A stretch of DNA of 64,000 nucleotides, from assembly GCF_900090235.1 (NCBI RefSeq), contig NZ_LT607750.1:1872501-1936500 (forward strand), given 5' to 3'. Shown here piece by piece: positions 42,728 through 52,528 of this stretch (position 1 is the stretch's first letter; each line of letters starts with the position of its first letter). The translations under genes were made by a program, and so were the position numbers. Source of the DNA: Micromonospora echinaurantiaca (GTDB lineage Bacteria; Actinomycetota; Actinomycetes; Mycobacteriales; Micromonosporaceae). Under the pieces are notes generated by a model. The model was not told the origin of the DNA, searched no databases, and worked only from the letters and a program-made list of their open reading frames with translations.

Positions 42728-43486
42728 TCAGCTCGGTTGGCCGGTCGGGTCGCGCTGGTCACCGGGGCGAGCCGCGGCATCGGCCTGGCGGTCGCCCGCC
42801 GGCTGGTCGCCGAGGGCGCCCGGGTCGGCCTGACCGCCCGCCACCCGGAGCCGCTGGCCGAGGCGGTCGCCGAGCTGGGCGGCCCGACGCGCGCGGTGGC
42901 GGTGGCCGGTCGGGCCGACGACGCCGAGCACCGTCGGGCCGCGGTGCACCGGGTCACCGAGGCGTTCGGGCCGGTGGACGTCCTGGTCAACAACGTCGGC
43001 ATCAACCCGGTCCACGGGCCACTGGCCGAACTGGACCTGGCCGCGGCCCGCAAGATCCTCGACGTCAACCTGGTCGGCACGCTCGGCTGGGTGCAGGAGG
43101 TCCGCGCCGCGGGGATGGCCGAGCGCGGGGGCTGCGTGGTCAACGTCTCCTCGATCGCCGGGCTGACGCCGTCGCCGGGCATCGCGTTCTACGGCGTCAG
43201 CAAGGCCGCCGTCAACCACCTCACCGCCTGCCTCGCCGTCGAGCTGGCCCCGGCGATCCGGGTCAACGCGGTCGCCCCGGCCGTGGTGAAGACCCGGTTC
43301 GCGGCCGCCCTGCACGAGGGCCGGGAGGACGAGGTCGCCCGGGCGTACCCGCTGGGGCGGCTCGGCGTACCCGAGGACGTCGCCGGCGCGGTCGCCTTCC
43401 TCGCCTCCGCCGACGCGGCCTGGATCACCGGGCAGACCCTGGTCCTCGACGGCGGGGTCGGCCTCGCCGGCCGGATCGCCGGATGA
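42716..43486 (+). CDS. Short-chain dehydrogenase/reductase
   Basis: A 256-residue SDR. The NAD(P)-binding motif is TGASRGIG at 16-23, NNVG lies near 95, and the catalytic Ser and Tyr-x-x-x-Lys are in VSSIAG and FYGVSKAA. The C-terminus ([17 protein letters not shown]) is FabG-like, so a 3-hydroxyacyl(-CoA) or alcohol substrate is likely. The GTG at 42716 gives a normal N-terminus; it appears to be leaderless (see promoter entry). The stop overlaps the next ATG. Confidence 0.85.
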   Translation: MNADSARLAGRVALVTGASRGIGLAVARRLVAEGARVGLTARHPEPLAEAVAELGGPTRAVAVAGRADDAEHRRAAVHRVTEAFGPVDVLVNNVGINPVHGPLAELDLAAARKILDVNLVGTLGWVQEVRAAGMAERGGCVVNVSSIAGLTPSPGIAFYGVSKAAVNHLTACLAVELAPAIRVNAVAPAVVKTRFAAALHEGREDEVARAYPLGRLGVPEDVAGAVAFLASADAAWITGQTLVLDGGVGLAGRIAG

Positions 43487-44367
43487 CCGCGCCGGCCGCA
43501 CCCCGCGGCCTGGTCGTGGCCGGGGCCGGCGTGGTGGTCACCGGGGCCGGCTCCGGCATCGGCGCCGCCCTGGCCACCCGGTTCGCCGCCGACGGCGCCC
43601 GGGTGGTGGTCAACGACGTCGACGCCGCGGCTGCCCGGGCGGTGGCCGCGCGGATCGGGGGGTACGCCTGCCCTGGCGACGCGGCCGACCCGGCCGCCGT
43701 GGCCGCCCTGGTCGGCTTCGCCCGCGACCGCCTCGGCGCGGTCGACCTGTTCTGCGCCAATGCCGGGGTGGCCCCGACCGGCGGGGCCGACGCCTCGGAC
43801 GAGGCGTGGCAGCGGGCCTGGCAGGTGAACGTGTTGGCGCACGTGCTGGCGGCGCGCGAGCTGCTGCCGCACTGGCTCGCCGCCGGCCGCGGCCGGCTGC
43901 TGGTCACCGCCTCGGCGGCGGGCCTGCTCATCCTGCTCGGCAAGGCGCCCTACTCGGTGACCAAGCACGCCGCGCTGGCCTTCGCCGAGTGGTTGCGGGC
44001 CAGCTACGCCCACCGCGGCATCACCGTCCAGGCGCTCTGCCCGCAGGGGGTGCGGACGCCGATGCTGGCTGCCGCCGACGACGCCAGCGCCGCCCTGCTG
44101 GACGCGACCGCGGTCAGCTCCGAGCAGGTGGCCGACTGCGTCAGCGCGGCGCTGGCCGACGACCGGTTCCTGGTGCTGCCGCATCCGGAGGTCGCCGCCT
44201 GGTACGCGCGCCGCGCCGCCGACCCGGACCGCTGGTTGCGGGCGATGAACCGCACCCAGCGCGACATCGAGCGGCGCGGCACCGACCGGCCCGAGCCGCG
44301 GCCGGAGCCGCCGGACCTCGACCCGCGGCCGGCGGCGGCCGGCCCCGACCCGCACCGGAGCGCCTGA
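43483..44367 (+). CDS. Short-chain dehydrogenase/reductase, second
   Basis: A 294-residue SDR with TGAGSGIG near 20-27, CANAG near 100 and the catalytic Tyr-x-x-x-Lys in APYSVTKHA, with Ser in TASAAG. The C-terminus extends about 40 residues beyond the usual SDR fold as a Pro/Arg-rich tail. Such classical SDRs oxidise a secondary hydroxyl; substrate not assignable. It overlaps the first SDR by ATGA and the acyl-CoA dehydrogenase start by one base, so the three genes form an operon. Confidence 0.8.
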   Translation: MTAPAAPRGLVVAGAGVVVTGAGSGIGAALATRFAADGARVVVNDVDAAAARAVAARIGGYACPGDAADPAAVAALVGFARDRLGAVDLFCANAGVAPTGGADASDEAWQRAWQVNVLAHVLAARELLPHWLAAGRGRLLVTASAAGLLILLGKAPYSVTKHAALAFAEWLRASYAHRGITVQALCPQGVRTPMLAAADDASAALLDATAVSSEQVADCVSAALADDRFLVLPHPEVAAWYARRAADPDRWLRAMNRTQRDIERRGTDRPEPRPEPPDLDPRPAAAGPDPHRSA

Positions 44368-45599
44368 TGGACTTCCGCTACGACGAGACCACCGAGCGGC
44401 TGCGCGAGAGACTGCTCGCCTTCATGGCCGAGCGGATCCATCCGGCCGAGCCCGTCTTCGCCGACCAGTCGGCGGCGCGCGTCGACCGGTGGGGCGCCCC
44501 GCCCGTGGTCGCCGAGTTGCAGGCCGAGGCGCGCCGGCACGGCCTGTGGAACCTCTTCCTCCCGGGCGAGCACGGCGCGGGCCTGACCAACCTGCAGTAC
44601 GCGCCGCTGGCCGAGATCACCGGCTGGTCGCCCGAACTCGCCCCGGTGGCGCTGAACTGCGCGGCGCCGGACACCGGCAACATGGAACTGCTGGCCCTGT
44701 TCGGCACCCCGGAGCAGCGGGACCGCTGGCTCACTCCGCTGCTGGACGGCCGGATCCGCTCGGCGTTCGCGATGACCGAGCCGGCCGTCGCGTCGTCCGA
44801 CGCCACCAACATCGCCACCCGGATCGAGCGCGACGGCGACGAGTACGTGGTCAACGGCCGCAAGTGGTTCGTCACCGGGGCGCTCGACCCGCGCTGCGCG
44901 GTCTTCGTCGTGATGGGACGGACCGATCCCGACGCGCCCCGGCACCGGCAGCAGAGCCAGCTGCTGGTGCCGCGCGACACCCCCGGGGTCACGCTCCGCC
45001 GGGGTCTGCGCACCTTCGGGTACGACGACGGCGACCACGGCGGCCACGCCGAGATCGACTTCGTCGACGTCCGGGTGCCGGTGGGCAACCTGATCGGGGC
45101 GGAAGGCGACGGCTTCGCCATCTCGCAGGCGCGGCTCGGGCCGGGCCGGGTGCACCACTGCATGCGGCTGGTCGGCATGGCCGAGCGGGCCGTCGAGCTG
45201 ATGTGCCGGCGGGTGGCCGACCGGCACGCGTTCGGCGGGCCGCTGGCCACGCAGGGGGTCATCCGGGACTGGATCGCCGAGGCACGGGTCCGGCTGGAAC
45301 AGGCCCGGCTGCTGGTGCTCAAGACGGCCTGGCTGATGGACACCGTCGGCAACCGGGCCGCGCACACCGAGATCCAGGCGATCAAGATCGCGGTGCCGGA
45401 GACCGTGCAGTGGGTGATCGACCGGGCCGTGCAGGCGCACGGCGCGGCCGGGGTCAGCCAGGACACGCCACTGGCCCGGCTCTGGGTGAAGGCCCGCGCG
45501 CTCCGGTTGGCCGACGGCCCGGACGAGGTGCACCGGCAGTCGTTGGCCCGTCGGGAGCTGCGCCGGCACCAGCCGGTCCGGCCGGCGGCCCGAGGCTAG
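44367..45599 (+). CDS. Acyl-CoA dehydrogenase (ACAD10/11-like)
   Basis: A 410-residue flavoprotein. [16 protein letters not shown] is the FAD/substrate-binding stretch, [18 protein letters not shown] follows, and [19 protein letters not shown] is the C-terminal region found in ACAD10/11-type enzymes and related bacterial proteins of about 400 residues. It should introduce the alpha-beta double bond in an acyl-CoA. It is the third gene of the SDR operon; the TetR gene begins 50 bases later. Confidence 0.85.
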   Translation: MDFRYDETTERLRERLLAFMAERIHPAEPVFADQSAARVDRWGAPPVVAELQAEARRHGLWNLFLPGEHGAGLTNLQYAPLAEITGWSPELAPVALNCAAPDTGNMELLALFGTPEQRDRWLTPLLDGRIRSAFAMTEPAVASSDATNIATRIERDGDEYVVNGRKWFVTGALDPRCAVFVVMGRTDPDAPRHRQQSQLLVPRDTPGVTLRRGLRTFGYDDGDHGGHAEIDFVDVRVPVGNLIGAEGDGFAISQARLGPGRVHHCMRLVGMAERAVELMCRRVADRHAFGGPLATQGVIRDWIAEARVRLEQARLLVLKTAWLMDTVGNRAAHTEIQAIKIAVPETVQWVIDRAVQAHGAAGVSQDTPLARLWVKARALRLADGPDEVHRQSLARRELRRHQPVRPAARG

Positions 45600-45649
45600 A
45601 CTCCCGGGGCGGTGGGGACGACGTGGCAGCGGTGAGAGGGAGAGCGCGG

Positions 45650-46261
45650 ATGGGCGGGGCCGACGCGCCGGGCCGGGTCGACGGGCGGACCGCCCGGGCC
45701 GAGCGCACCCGGGCGGCCATCGTCGAGGCGCACCTCGCGCTCATCTCCGAGGGCGACCTGCGGCCGACCGGCGAGCGCATCGCCGAACGGGCCGGCATCT
45801 CGCTGCGCACGCTGTGGACCAACTTCAAGGACATGGAGACGCTCTTCGAGGCCAGTGGCGCGGAGGTGCTCCGCCAGCAGGATGCCGCGTACCGGCCGAT
45901 CTCGCCGACGCTGCCGCTGGCCAAGCGGGTCGACGCGTACTGCCGGCAGCGGGCCCGCCTGCTCCAGCTGGTCGCGCCGTCGGCGCGGGCCGCCCAGATG
46001 CGCGAGCCGGTCTCGGCGCAGCTGCACCGTAACCGGCTCAAGCACATCGACCGGGTCCGCGACGAGGTCGAGCAGCTCTTCGCGGCGGAGCTGGCGCAGG
46101 CCGGGCCGGGTCGGGAGCAGCTGGTGCACGCGCTGGTCGCGGTGAGCATGTGGCCGGCCTGGTCGATGCTGCGGGACGGGCTGGGGCTGGGCGTGGACCA
46201 GGCCCGGGCGGTGATGGCCCGCACCGTGGGCGCGCTGCTGACCGACGTTTCCGAGCGCTGA
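45650..46261 (+). CDS. TetR-family transcriptional regulator
   Basis: A 203-residue regulator: helix-turn-helix at about 20-65 (TRAAIVEAHLALISEGDLRP, then GERIAERAGISLRTLWTNFKDMETLF) and a helical ligand domain. ATG 45650 has GAGAGGGAGAG upstream. As the last gene of the SDR/acyl-CoA dehydrogenase operon it is the best candidate to bind the ATCTGCAT-N5-ATGCAGAT palindromes and to sense an acyl-CoA intermediate, which is inferred from position. Confidence 0.85.
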   Translation: MGGADAPGRVDGRTARAERTRAAIVEAHLALISEGDLRPTGERIAERAGISLRTLWTNFKDMETLFEASGAEVLRQQDAAYRPISPTLPLAKRVDAYCRQRARLLQLVAPSARAAQMREPVSAQLHRNRLKHIDRVRDEVEQLFAAELAQAGPGREQLVHALVAVSMWPAWSMLRDGLGLGVDQARAVMARTVGALLTDVSER

Positions 46262-46410
46262 CCGACGCGCCGGGGCTGTTGCCGGCTGGCCCCCGCGCCG
46301 GTTGGGCCGCCGCGCCGGTTGGCCGCCACACCGGTCGGGTCGCTGCGGGGTTGGCCGGGGCGGCTCGCGCGGAAATCGACTCTTTCCTTCCGGTTTCCGA
46401 TAGGTGACAC

Positions 46411-46433
46411 TCGATGCATGGTTACTGCATCGA
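46411..46433 (+). promoter_or_regulatory. Palindrome overlapping the LuxR start codon
   Basis: TCGATGCA (46411-46418), seven bases, TGCATCGA (46426-46433): perfect eight-base half-sites. The ATG at 46418-46420 begins within it. It shares the TGCAT core and CTGCATCG string with the SDR-gene operator but has a different spacing. It could be a repressor site or an mRNA hairpin that masks the start. Confidence 0.45.
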
Positions 46434-49165
46434 CAGTGCAATTAACCGGGCTGCGGGGCCGCGACGCCGAGTGTGCGGCCATCCGGCGGCTGCTCGACGG
46501 ACCACCGGACGCCGGGGGCGCGCTGCTGCTGTGGGGCGAGCCGGGCGCGGGCCGCAGCGCGCTGGTCGGCTACGCGCACCGGCAGGCCGGCGCCCGTACC
46601 GTGCTGGCCGGCGCCGGGCTAGCCGAGGAGGCGCTGCTGCCGTACGCCGGACTGCAACGCCTGCTCGACCCGCTGCTGGACCGGGCCGACGCGCTGCCCG
46701 AACCGCAGCGTGGGGTGCTGCGGGCGGCGCTGGCCGGCGCCGGCTGCCCGGCCCACCGCCGGCTCGCCCTGTCGATGGCCGTGCTCGGGCTGCTCACCGC
46801 CGCCGCCCGGGAGCGCCCACTGCTGTGCACCATGGACGACGTCGACCAGGGTGACCCGCAGACCGCCGAGGTGCTCGGTTTCGTGGCCCGGCGGCTGCGC
46901 GAGCTGCCGGTCGCCGTCCTGCTCACCGCCGGCACCGACGCGGTGGCCGGGGGAGTGCCCCGGCACCGGCTGCGGCCCCTCGACGACCGGGCCGGCGCCG
47001 CCCTGCTGGCCGACCGGCTGCCCCGCCTCGACCCGGCGGTGGCGGTGGCCCTCACCGCCGTCGCCGGGGGTAACCCGCAGGCCCTGGTCGACCTGGCCGA
47101 GGTGCTCACCCCCGGGCAGTGCCGGGGCGACGAGCCGCTGCCCGAGACGCCGCCGGTCGACGGCGCGCTGGGCCGCGGCTACCGCGCCCGGCTGGGCCGG
47201 CTGCCGGCCGACACCCGGCGCGTGCTGCTGCTCGCCGCGCTCGACCCGGACGGCGACCCGGCCACCCTGGCCCGGGCGGCGCGGGCCGCCGGCACCGCGG
47301 TCGAGGCCCTCGCCCCGGCCGAGGCGGCCGGCCTGGTCCGGGTCGACGCCCGGCGGGTCACCCTGCCGCAACCGCTGGCCCGCGCGGTGGTCGCGCAGAG
47401 CGTTCCACTGGCCGCGCGGCGCGCCGCCCACCTGCTGCTCGCCGGCGTGCTCGACGGCACCGACCAGCGGCTGCGTCGAGCCCTGCACCGGGCCACCGCG
47501 GCGGAACCACCGGCTCCGGCCCTGGCGGCGGAACTCGAGGCGGCAGCCGGCGACGCGGCTCCCGCGGCCGCGGCGGCGGCGCTGGCCCGGGCCGCCGAAC
47601 TCAGCGCCACGCCCCGGCAGGCCGCCGCCCGGCTGGTCGGTGCCGCCCGGCACGCCTGGACCGCCGGCCGGCCACAGTGGGCCCGCCGGCTGCTGGCCGA
47701 CTCCCGGGTGCGCGGTCCGGCCGACCCGACCACCGCCGCCCGGGCCGGGCTGCTCCGCGGTGAGCTGGAGCTGCGCTGCGGCGCGCCGTCGGCCGCCTCG
47801 GCCACCCTGCTGGCCGCCGCGGCGGCCGTGTCCGGCGTCGACCGGCTCGCCGCCCTCGGCGCGCTGGTCCGCGCCGGGGAAGCGGTCTGCTTCACCGGCG
47901 ACCAGTACCGGTACGCCGAGGTGGCGCGCCGGGCGGCGGCGCTGCGCCGGCCCGGGGACCCGCCCGCCGCCGAGCTGATGACCGCGCTGGCCGCCGGAGT
48001 GGCGGCGACGCTGCGCGGCGACCACGAGCGGGGCGGGCCCGCGCTGCGCCGGGTCGTCGTCCTCGGCAACCGGTTGACCGGGCCGGCGCTCACCCCGGCC
48101 GCGCTGACCTGTGCGGCGGTAGCCGGCCTGCTGGTCGCGGTGGACGGCGCCGCCCACCGGCTCGCCGAGCGCGCCGTCGAGGTGGCGCGCGCCCGTGGCG
48201 AGCTGTCCCTGCTCTCCCGGGCGCTGGAGCTGCGCGCCATCGCGGAGTACTGGCTGGGCCGGCACGACGCGGCGGCGGACACCTCCCGCGAAGGGCTGCG
48301 GGTGGCCCGGGAGACCGGCCAGGTCACCTGCGCCGGCGTGCACCTGGGCATGCTCGCGGTGCTGGCGGCGGTACGGGCGGACCGGGACACCAGCCTGCGC
48401 CGGATCCGGGAGATCGGGGAGGCGGCCGCGCCGTACAGCCGGCCCCGGGCGCTGGCGCAGTGGGCCCTCGCGGTGCTCGACCTGGTGGACAACCGGCACG
48501 ACGCCGCCGCCGCGCGGCTGACCGCCCTGGCCCGCCCCGGCATCGGCCGGGGGCAGGTGCTGATCCAGGTGATGGCGACCCCGTACCTGGTGGAGGCCGC
48601 CGCCGGCACGGCCCACCGGCCGGCGGCCACCGCCGCGCTCGCCGTCTTCGACCGGTGGGCCAGCAGCACGGCGAGCCCGTCCCGCCGGGCGCTGTCGGCG
48701 CGCTGCCACGCGCTGCTGGCGCCCCGGGGGAGCGCCGGGGCCGAGGACGGGTTCCGCACGGCGCTGCGGCTGCACCCGGCGGACGCCGGCGCGTTCGAGC
48801 GCGCCCGCACCGAGCTGCTCCTCGGCCGCGAGCTGCGCCGCAACCGCCGCCCCCGGGACGCCCGGGAACACCTGCACACCGCCCGGGAGACCTTCGGTCT
48901 GCTCGGCCTGACCGCCTGGGCCGAGCAGGCGACCACCGAGCTGCGGGCGGCCGGGGAGTCGGTCGGCACGCCGGACCAGCCGGCGGCGCGGCTGCTCACC
49001 GGCCAGCAGCTACGGATCGCGCAACTGGTCGCCGAGGGGGCCACCAACCGGGAGATCGCCGCCCGGATGTTCCTCTCCACCCGTACCGTCGACCACCACC
49101 TGCGCAACATCTTCCACCGGCTCGGCATCCGCTCGCGTACCGAACTGGCCCGCGCCCTCACCTGA
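46418..49165 (+). CDS. LAL-type LuxR regulator with ATPase domain
   Basis: A 915-residue protein of the large ATP-binding LuxR (LAL) class. The N-terminus has a Walker A-like WGEPGAGRSAL near 41-50 (Lys replaced by Arg) and Walker B-like CTMDDVDQGD near 140. A long helical-repeat region follows, and the last about 60 residues are the LuxR helix-turn-helix (LTGQQLRIAQLVAEGATNRE onward, with TRTVDHHLRNIF). Such proteins often switch on neighbouring catabolic or secondary-metabolic genes; the target here is unknown. AGGTGA nine bases upstream serves as ribosome site. Convergent with the alcohol dehydrogenase gene. Confidence 0.85.
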   Translation: MVTASTVQLTGLRGRDAECAAIRRLLDGPPDAGGALLLWGEPGAGRSALVGYAHRQAGARTVLAGAGLAEEALLPYAGLQRLLDPLLDRADALPEPQRGVLRAALAGAGCPAHRRLALSMAVLGLLTAAARERPLLCTMDDVDQGDPQTAEVLGFVARRLRELPVAVLLTAGTDAVAGGVPRHRLRPLDDRAGAALLADRLPRLDPAVAVALTAVAGGNPQALVDLAEVLTPGQCRGDEPLPETPPVDGALGRGYRARLGRLPADTRRVLLLAALDPDGDPATLARAARAAGTAVEALAPAEAAGLVRVDARRVTLPQPLARAVVAQSVPLAARRAAHLLLAGVLDGTDQRLRRALHRATAAEPPAPALAAELEAAAGDAAPAAAAAALARAAELSATPRQAAARLVGAARHAWTAGRPQWARRLLADSRVRGPADPTTAARAGLLRGELELRCGAPSAASATLLAAAAAVSGVDRLAALGALVRAGEAVCFTGDQYRYAEVARRAAALRRPGDPPAAELMTALAAGVAATLRGDHERGGPALRRVVVLGNRLTGPALTPAALTCAAVAGLLVAVDGAAHRLAERAVEVARARGELSLLSRALELRAIAEYWLGRHDAAADTSREGLRVARETGQVTCAGVHLGMLAVLAAVRADRDTSLRRIREIGEAAAPYSRPRALAQWALAVLDLVDNRHDAAAARLTALARPGIGRGQVLIQVMATPYLVEAAAGTAHRPAATAALAVFDRWASSTASPSRRALSARCHALLAPRGSAGAEDGFRTALRLHPADAGAFERARTELLLGRELRRNRRPRDAREHLHTARETFGLLGLTAWAEQATTELRAAGESVGTPDQPAARLLTGQQLRIAQLVAEGATNREIAARMFLSTRTVDHHLRNIFHRLGIRSRTELARALT

Positions 49166-49237
49166 CGACCGCCTCGGCGGCCCGAGCCGCGGCGCCGTTC
49201 CGAGCGGTCCCGGTCGGGCCGGTGGCGAGCGGGGCGG

Positions 49238-50311
49238 TCAGGGCAGGACGACGGTGCGGGCGCCCTCGCCCCGGGCCATCCGGTCGAACGCCGCCGCCGC
49301 GCCGTCCAGCCCGGTCCGGTCGGTGATCAGGGGGGCCAGGTCGAGGGCGCCGTCGAGCACGGCCCGGGCGAGTTCGGGCACGTCCCGGTCCGGATCGGAC
49401 GATCCGTAGACCGAGGAGCGCAGCGTCCGCGCCGAGTGGAAGATGTCCAGCGCGCTCAGCCCCACCACGTCGTCCTTCGCGCCCATGCCCACCACGGTCA
49501 CCTGCCCGCCGCGCCGGGTGGCCCGCCAGGCGGTGCGGATGGTGGCGCCGCGTCCGACACACTCCAGCGCGTGGTCGACGCCGCGGCCCCCGGTCCGCGC
49601 CCGGATCGCCCTGCCGAGCGAGTCGTCGGCGAGCAGGAAGTCGGTGGCGCCGGCCGCGCCGGCCAGCTCCGCCTTGGCCGGCGACACGTCGACCGCGAGC
49701 ACCGGATCGGCGCCGGCGGCCCGGGCGGCGGAGACCACCGACAGGCCCACCCCGCCGAGGCCGATCACCGCCACCGAGTCGCCGGCGGCCACCCGGGCGG
49801 TACGGCGCACCGCGCCGACTCCGGTGAGCACGGCGCAGCCGAGCAGCGCCGCGGCGTCGAAGGGCAGTTCCGCCGGCACCGGGATGACCGCGTCCTGCGG
49901 CACCACCACCTCGTCGGCCAGCGCGCCGAGACCGAGCGTGACGTGCAGCGGCTCGCCGGTCGACGTCCGGCCCCGCGCGGCGGCCGGGGAGCCGGCCCGC
50001 TCGCAGAGCCACGGCTCGCCGTGCCCGCAGTACCAGCACTGCCGGCACGGCGGCGCCCAGTTGAGCACCACGTGCGCGCCGGGGGCGACCCGGTCGACGT
50101 CGGCGCCGGCCTCGACCACCACGCCGGCGGCCTCGTGCCCGAGCACCAGCGGGTACGGCGGCGCCAGGGTGCCGTTGACCATGGACAGGTCGGAGTGGCA
50201 GACCCCGGCGGCCCGGATGGCCACCCGTACCTCGCCGGGCCCGGGGGCGGGCAGTTCCACCTCCTCGACCAGCAGCGGCCCGCCCACCGCCCGGGCGACC
50301 AGCGCCCTCAC
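49238..50311 (-). CDS. Zinc-dependent alcohol dehydrogenase
   Basis: A 357-residue medium-chain dehydrogenase. The catalytic zinc ligands include Cys in VCHSDLS and GHEAAG, the structural-zinc loop is CRQCWYCGHGEPWLC, and the NAD-binding motif is VIGLGGVGLSV, with Asp after the second strand favouring NAD. It matches class III-like/aryl-alcohol dehydrogenases. The GTG start overlaps the aldehyde dehydrogenase stop (GTGA), so alcohol to aldehyde to acid conversion is encoded in one transcript. Confidence 0.85.
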   Translation of the reverse strand: MRALVARAVGGPLLVEEVELPAPGPGEVRVAIRAAGVCHSDLSMVNGTLAPPYPLVLGHEAAGVVVEAGADVDRVAPGAHVVLNWAPPCRQCWYCGHGEPWLCERAGSPAAARGRTSTGEPLHVTLGLGALADEVVVPQDAVIPVPAELPFDAAALLGCAVLTGVGAVRRTARVAAGDSVAVIGLGGVGLSVVSAARAAGADPVLAVDVSPAKAELAGAAGATDFLLADDSLGRAIRARTGGRGVDHALECVGRGATIRTAWRATRRGGQVTVVGMGAKDDVVGLSALDIFHSARTLRSSVYGSSDPDRDVPELARAVLDGALDLAPLITDRTGLDGAAAAFDRMARGEGARTVVLP

Positions 50312-51726
50312 CGCTGGATGGCCTTGGTCTGCAGGTACTCGTCCAGCCCGTAGCGGCCCAGCTCGCGGCCGAGCCCGGACTGCTTGTAGCCGCCGAACGG
50401 GGCGAGCGGGTTGAACGGCGCGCCGTTGATGTCGACGGCGCCGGTGCGCAGCCGCCGGGCGACCCGCAGCGCCCGCTCCTGGTCGCCGGACCAGACCGCG
50501 CCGGCCAGTCCGTACCGGGAGTTGTTGGCGACGGCGACGGCCGCGTCCTCGTCGTCGACCGGGATGACCGCGAGCACCGGGCCGAAGACCTCCTCCTGGG
50601 CCAGCGCGCTGTCCGGGTCGACGTCGGCGATCACCGTCGGGGCGACGAAGTAGCCGCGCTCCGGCAGCGGGGCGTCCGGGCCGCCGGCGACCAGCCGGCC
50701 GCCGTCGGCCAGCCCCCGGGCGACGTGCCCGGCGATCCGGTCCCGCTGGGCGGCGGAGACGACCGGGCCGAGCCGGGTGGCCGGGTCGAACGGGTCGCCG
50801 AGCCGGTAGCCCTCGGCCACCTTGGCGGCCAGCGCCAGCGCCTCGTCGTAGCGGTCCCGGTGCACCAGCATCCGGGTCCAGGCGGTGCAGGTCTGCCCCG
50901 AGTTGAGGAAGGCGTTGCCCACCCCGACCTTGACCGCGGTGGCCAGGTCGGCGTCGTCGAGGATCACGTTGGCGGACTTGCCGCCGAGTTCCAGGGCCAC
51001 CCGGGCGATCCGGTCGGCGGCCAGGTGGGAGATCCGCCGCCCGGTGGCGGTCGAGCCGGTGAAGGAGACCATGTCGACGTCCGGGTGCGCGGCGATGGCC
51101 TCGCCGACCTCCGGGCCGGTGCCGGGTACCAGGTTGACCACCCCGGGCGGGAAGCCGGCCTCGTGGATCGCGTCGACGAGCAGGTACGCGGTGAGCGGGG
51201 TCAGCTCGCTCGGCTTGAGCACCACTGTGCAGCCGGCGGCCAGGGCGGGCGCCAGCTTCGCCACCACCTGGTGCAGCGGGTAGTTCCACGGGGTGATCGC
51301 GCCGACCACCCCGACCGGCTCGCGGACGACCAGCGAGTTGCCGACCGACTCCTCCGCCGGTGGTTCGGCGGCCAGGTCGACGTAGCTGCGCAGCACGGTC
51401 AGCGGCAGCCCGGCCTGCACCCGGACGGCGATCTTCAGCGGGGTGCCCAGCTCCGTCGCGACGGTGTTGGCGACCGTGTGGGCCCGCGCGGTGAGCGCGG
51501 CGTGCAGCCGGTCCAGCGCGGCGGCCCGCTCGGCCGGGGCGGTGTCGGCCCAGCCGGGGAAGGCGGCCCGGGCCGCCGCGACGGCCCGGTCGACGTCGGC
51601 CGCCGTGCCCGCCGGCACGGTCGCGACGATCTCCTCGGTCGCCGGATTGCGCACCGCCAGGGTCTGCCCGGAGGAGGCGGCGACCCAGGCGCCGTCGAGG
51701 TAGATGTCGGTCCGTGTGAGATCCAT
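50308..51726 (-). CDS. Aldehyde dehydrogenase (NAD(P)-dependent)
   Basis: A 472-residue ALDH. The catalytic Cys is in NSGQTCTAW, the general-base Glu in VALELGGKSAN, the cofactor Asn in TPWNYPL, and the FGGYKQSGLGRELG motif closes the protein. ATG 51726 has GAGGGG upstream. It begins 23 bases downstream of a TetR operator copy and is followed by the alcohol dehydrogenase. The substrate is probably the aldehyde of the same pathway. Confidence 0.9.
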   Translation of the reverse strand: MDLTRTDIYLDGAWVAASSGQTLAVRNPATEEIVATVPAGTAADVDRAVAAARAAFPGWADTAPAERAAALDRLHAALTARAHTVANTVATELGTPLKIAVRVQAGLPLTVLRSYVDLAAEPPAEESVGNSLVVREPVGVVGAITPWNYPLHQVVAKLAPALAAGCTVVLKPSELTPLTAYLLVDAIHEAGFPPGVVNLVPGTGPEVGEAIAAHPDVDMVSFTGSTATGRRISHLAADRIARVALELGGKSANVILDDADLATAVKVGVGNAFLNSGQTCTAWTRMLVHRDRYDEALALAAKVAEGYRLGDPFDPATRLGPVVSAAQRDRIAGHVARGLADGGRLVAGGPDAPLPERGYFVAPTVIADVDPDSALAQEEVFGPVLAVIPVDDEDAAVAVANNSRYGLAGAVWSGDQERALRVARRLRTGAVDINGAPFNPLAPFGGYKQSGLGRELGRYGLDEYLQTKAIQR

Positions 51727-51750
51727 GGCGCCCCTCACGTACGTCGGCCA

Positions 51751-51769
51751 AAACTAGCGGTGCAAGTTT
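51751..51769 (-). promoter_or_regulatory. TetR operator copy 1, aldehyde dehydrogenase promoter
   Basis: AAACTAGCGGTGCAAGTTT, an inverted repeat with half-sites extending to CAAAACT and AGTTTTG (51749-51771). The minus-strand -10 candidate TAGTTT lies inside it. The same 19-base sequence with one central change recurs in front of the acyl-CoA dehydrogenase gene. It is just after the TetR gene. Confidence 0.75.
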
Positions 51770-51774
51770 TGACT

Positions 51775-52440
51775 CTAGTACGCCGTGCCGGCCGACGGGA
51801 GGGGCGGCAACGGCCCGATGTGCTCCTCGTAGGTGCGGGAGAGCCCGTCGATGAGCGCGTCGAGGCCGAGCGCGAAGGCGCCCTCGTCCACCCGCTGCTG
51901 GTGCTCGGCGAGCCGGTGCGCCTGGGTCAGGTGCGGGTACTGCTCGGCGTAGAGGCTCGGGTCCTCGACGAAGCCGCGGGCGAACGACCCGAGCGCCGAA
52001 CCGGCGACGAAGTAGCGCATCAGCGCGCCGATGTGGGTGGCCCGGGCGGGCGGCCAGCCCGCGTCGACCAGTCCACCGTAGACGGCGTCGGCCATGGCCA
52101 GCGCCGCCGGGCGGCGCCCCGGCCCGCGGGCCAGGTACGGCACGATGTTCGGGTGCGCGGCCAGCGCCGCCCGGTACGAGTGCCCCCACCAGCGCAGCGC
52201 CTCGCGCCAGTCGACGTGGCCGAAGAACGACACGTCCACCTGGCCGGTGACGCTGTCGGCCACCGCGTCGAGGATCTCGTCCTTGGTGGCGAAGTGGTTG
52301 TACAGCGACGGCCCGCGTACCCCGAGTTCGGCAGCGAGTCGGCGGGTGGAGAACCCCTCCAGGCCCTCCGCGTCGATCAGCGCGGCGGCGGCCTCGACGA
52401 TCCGCTGCCGGCTGAGCAGCGCCTGCCGCGGCCGGGGCAT
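51775..52440 (-). CDS. TetR-family regulator controlling the flanking genes
   Basis: A 221-residue TetR protein. The helix-turn-helix is at about 10-55 (RIVEAAAALIDAEGLEGFST, then LAAELGVRGPSLYNHFATKDEIL), followed by a TetR_C-type ligand domain. ATG 52440 was chosen for its GAGGGAGGGA site; an upstream ATG (52482) would add 14 residues. One 19-base palindrome lies upstream of the gene and one downstream, so it probably represses itself, the aldehyde/alcohol dehydrogenase genes and the divergent acyl-CoA dehydrogenase operon. Confidence 0.85.
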   Translation of the reverse strand: MPRPRQALLSRQRIVEAAAALIDAEGLEGFSTRRLAAELGVRGPSLYNHFATKDEILDAVADSVTGQVDVSFFGHVDWREALRWWGHSYRAALAAHPNIVPYLARGPGRRPAALAMADAVYGGLVDAGWPPARATHIGALMRYFVAGSALGSFARGFVEDPSLYAEQYPHLTQAHRLAEHQQRVDEGAFALGLDALIDGLSRTYEEHIGPLPPLPSAGTAY

Positions 52441-52491
52441 CCGTCCCTCCCTCGCTCGATGGTCCGCCGCAAACTCTGCCACAGCCGGGTC

Positions 52492-52521
52492 TGGACGGAA
52501 TTAAACTTGCAGCGCTAGTTT
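52492..52521 (+). promoter_or_regulatory. TetR operator copy 2 with leaderless promoter
   Basis: AAACTTGCAGCGCTAGTTT (52503-52521) is the reverse complement of operator copy 1 except for one central base. On the plus strand TGGACG (52492-52497), 18 bases and TAGTTT (52516-52521) form a promoter. The acyl-CoA dehydrogenase ATG at 52529 lies eight bases after the -10 box, without a ribosome site, so this mRNA is probably leaderless. Confidence 0.75.
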
Positions 52522-52528
52522 ATCGGCC

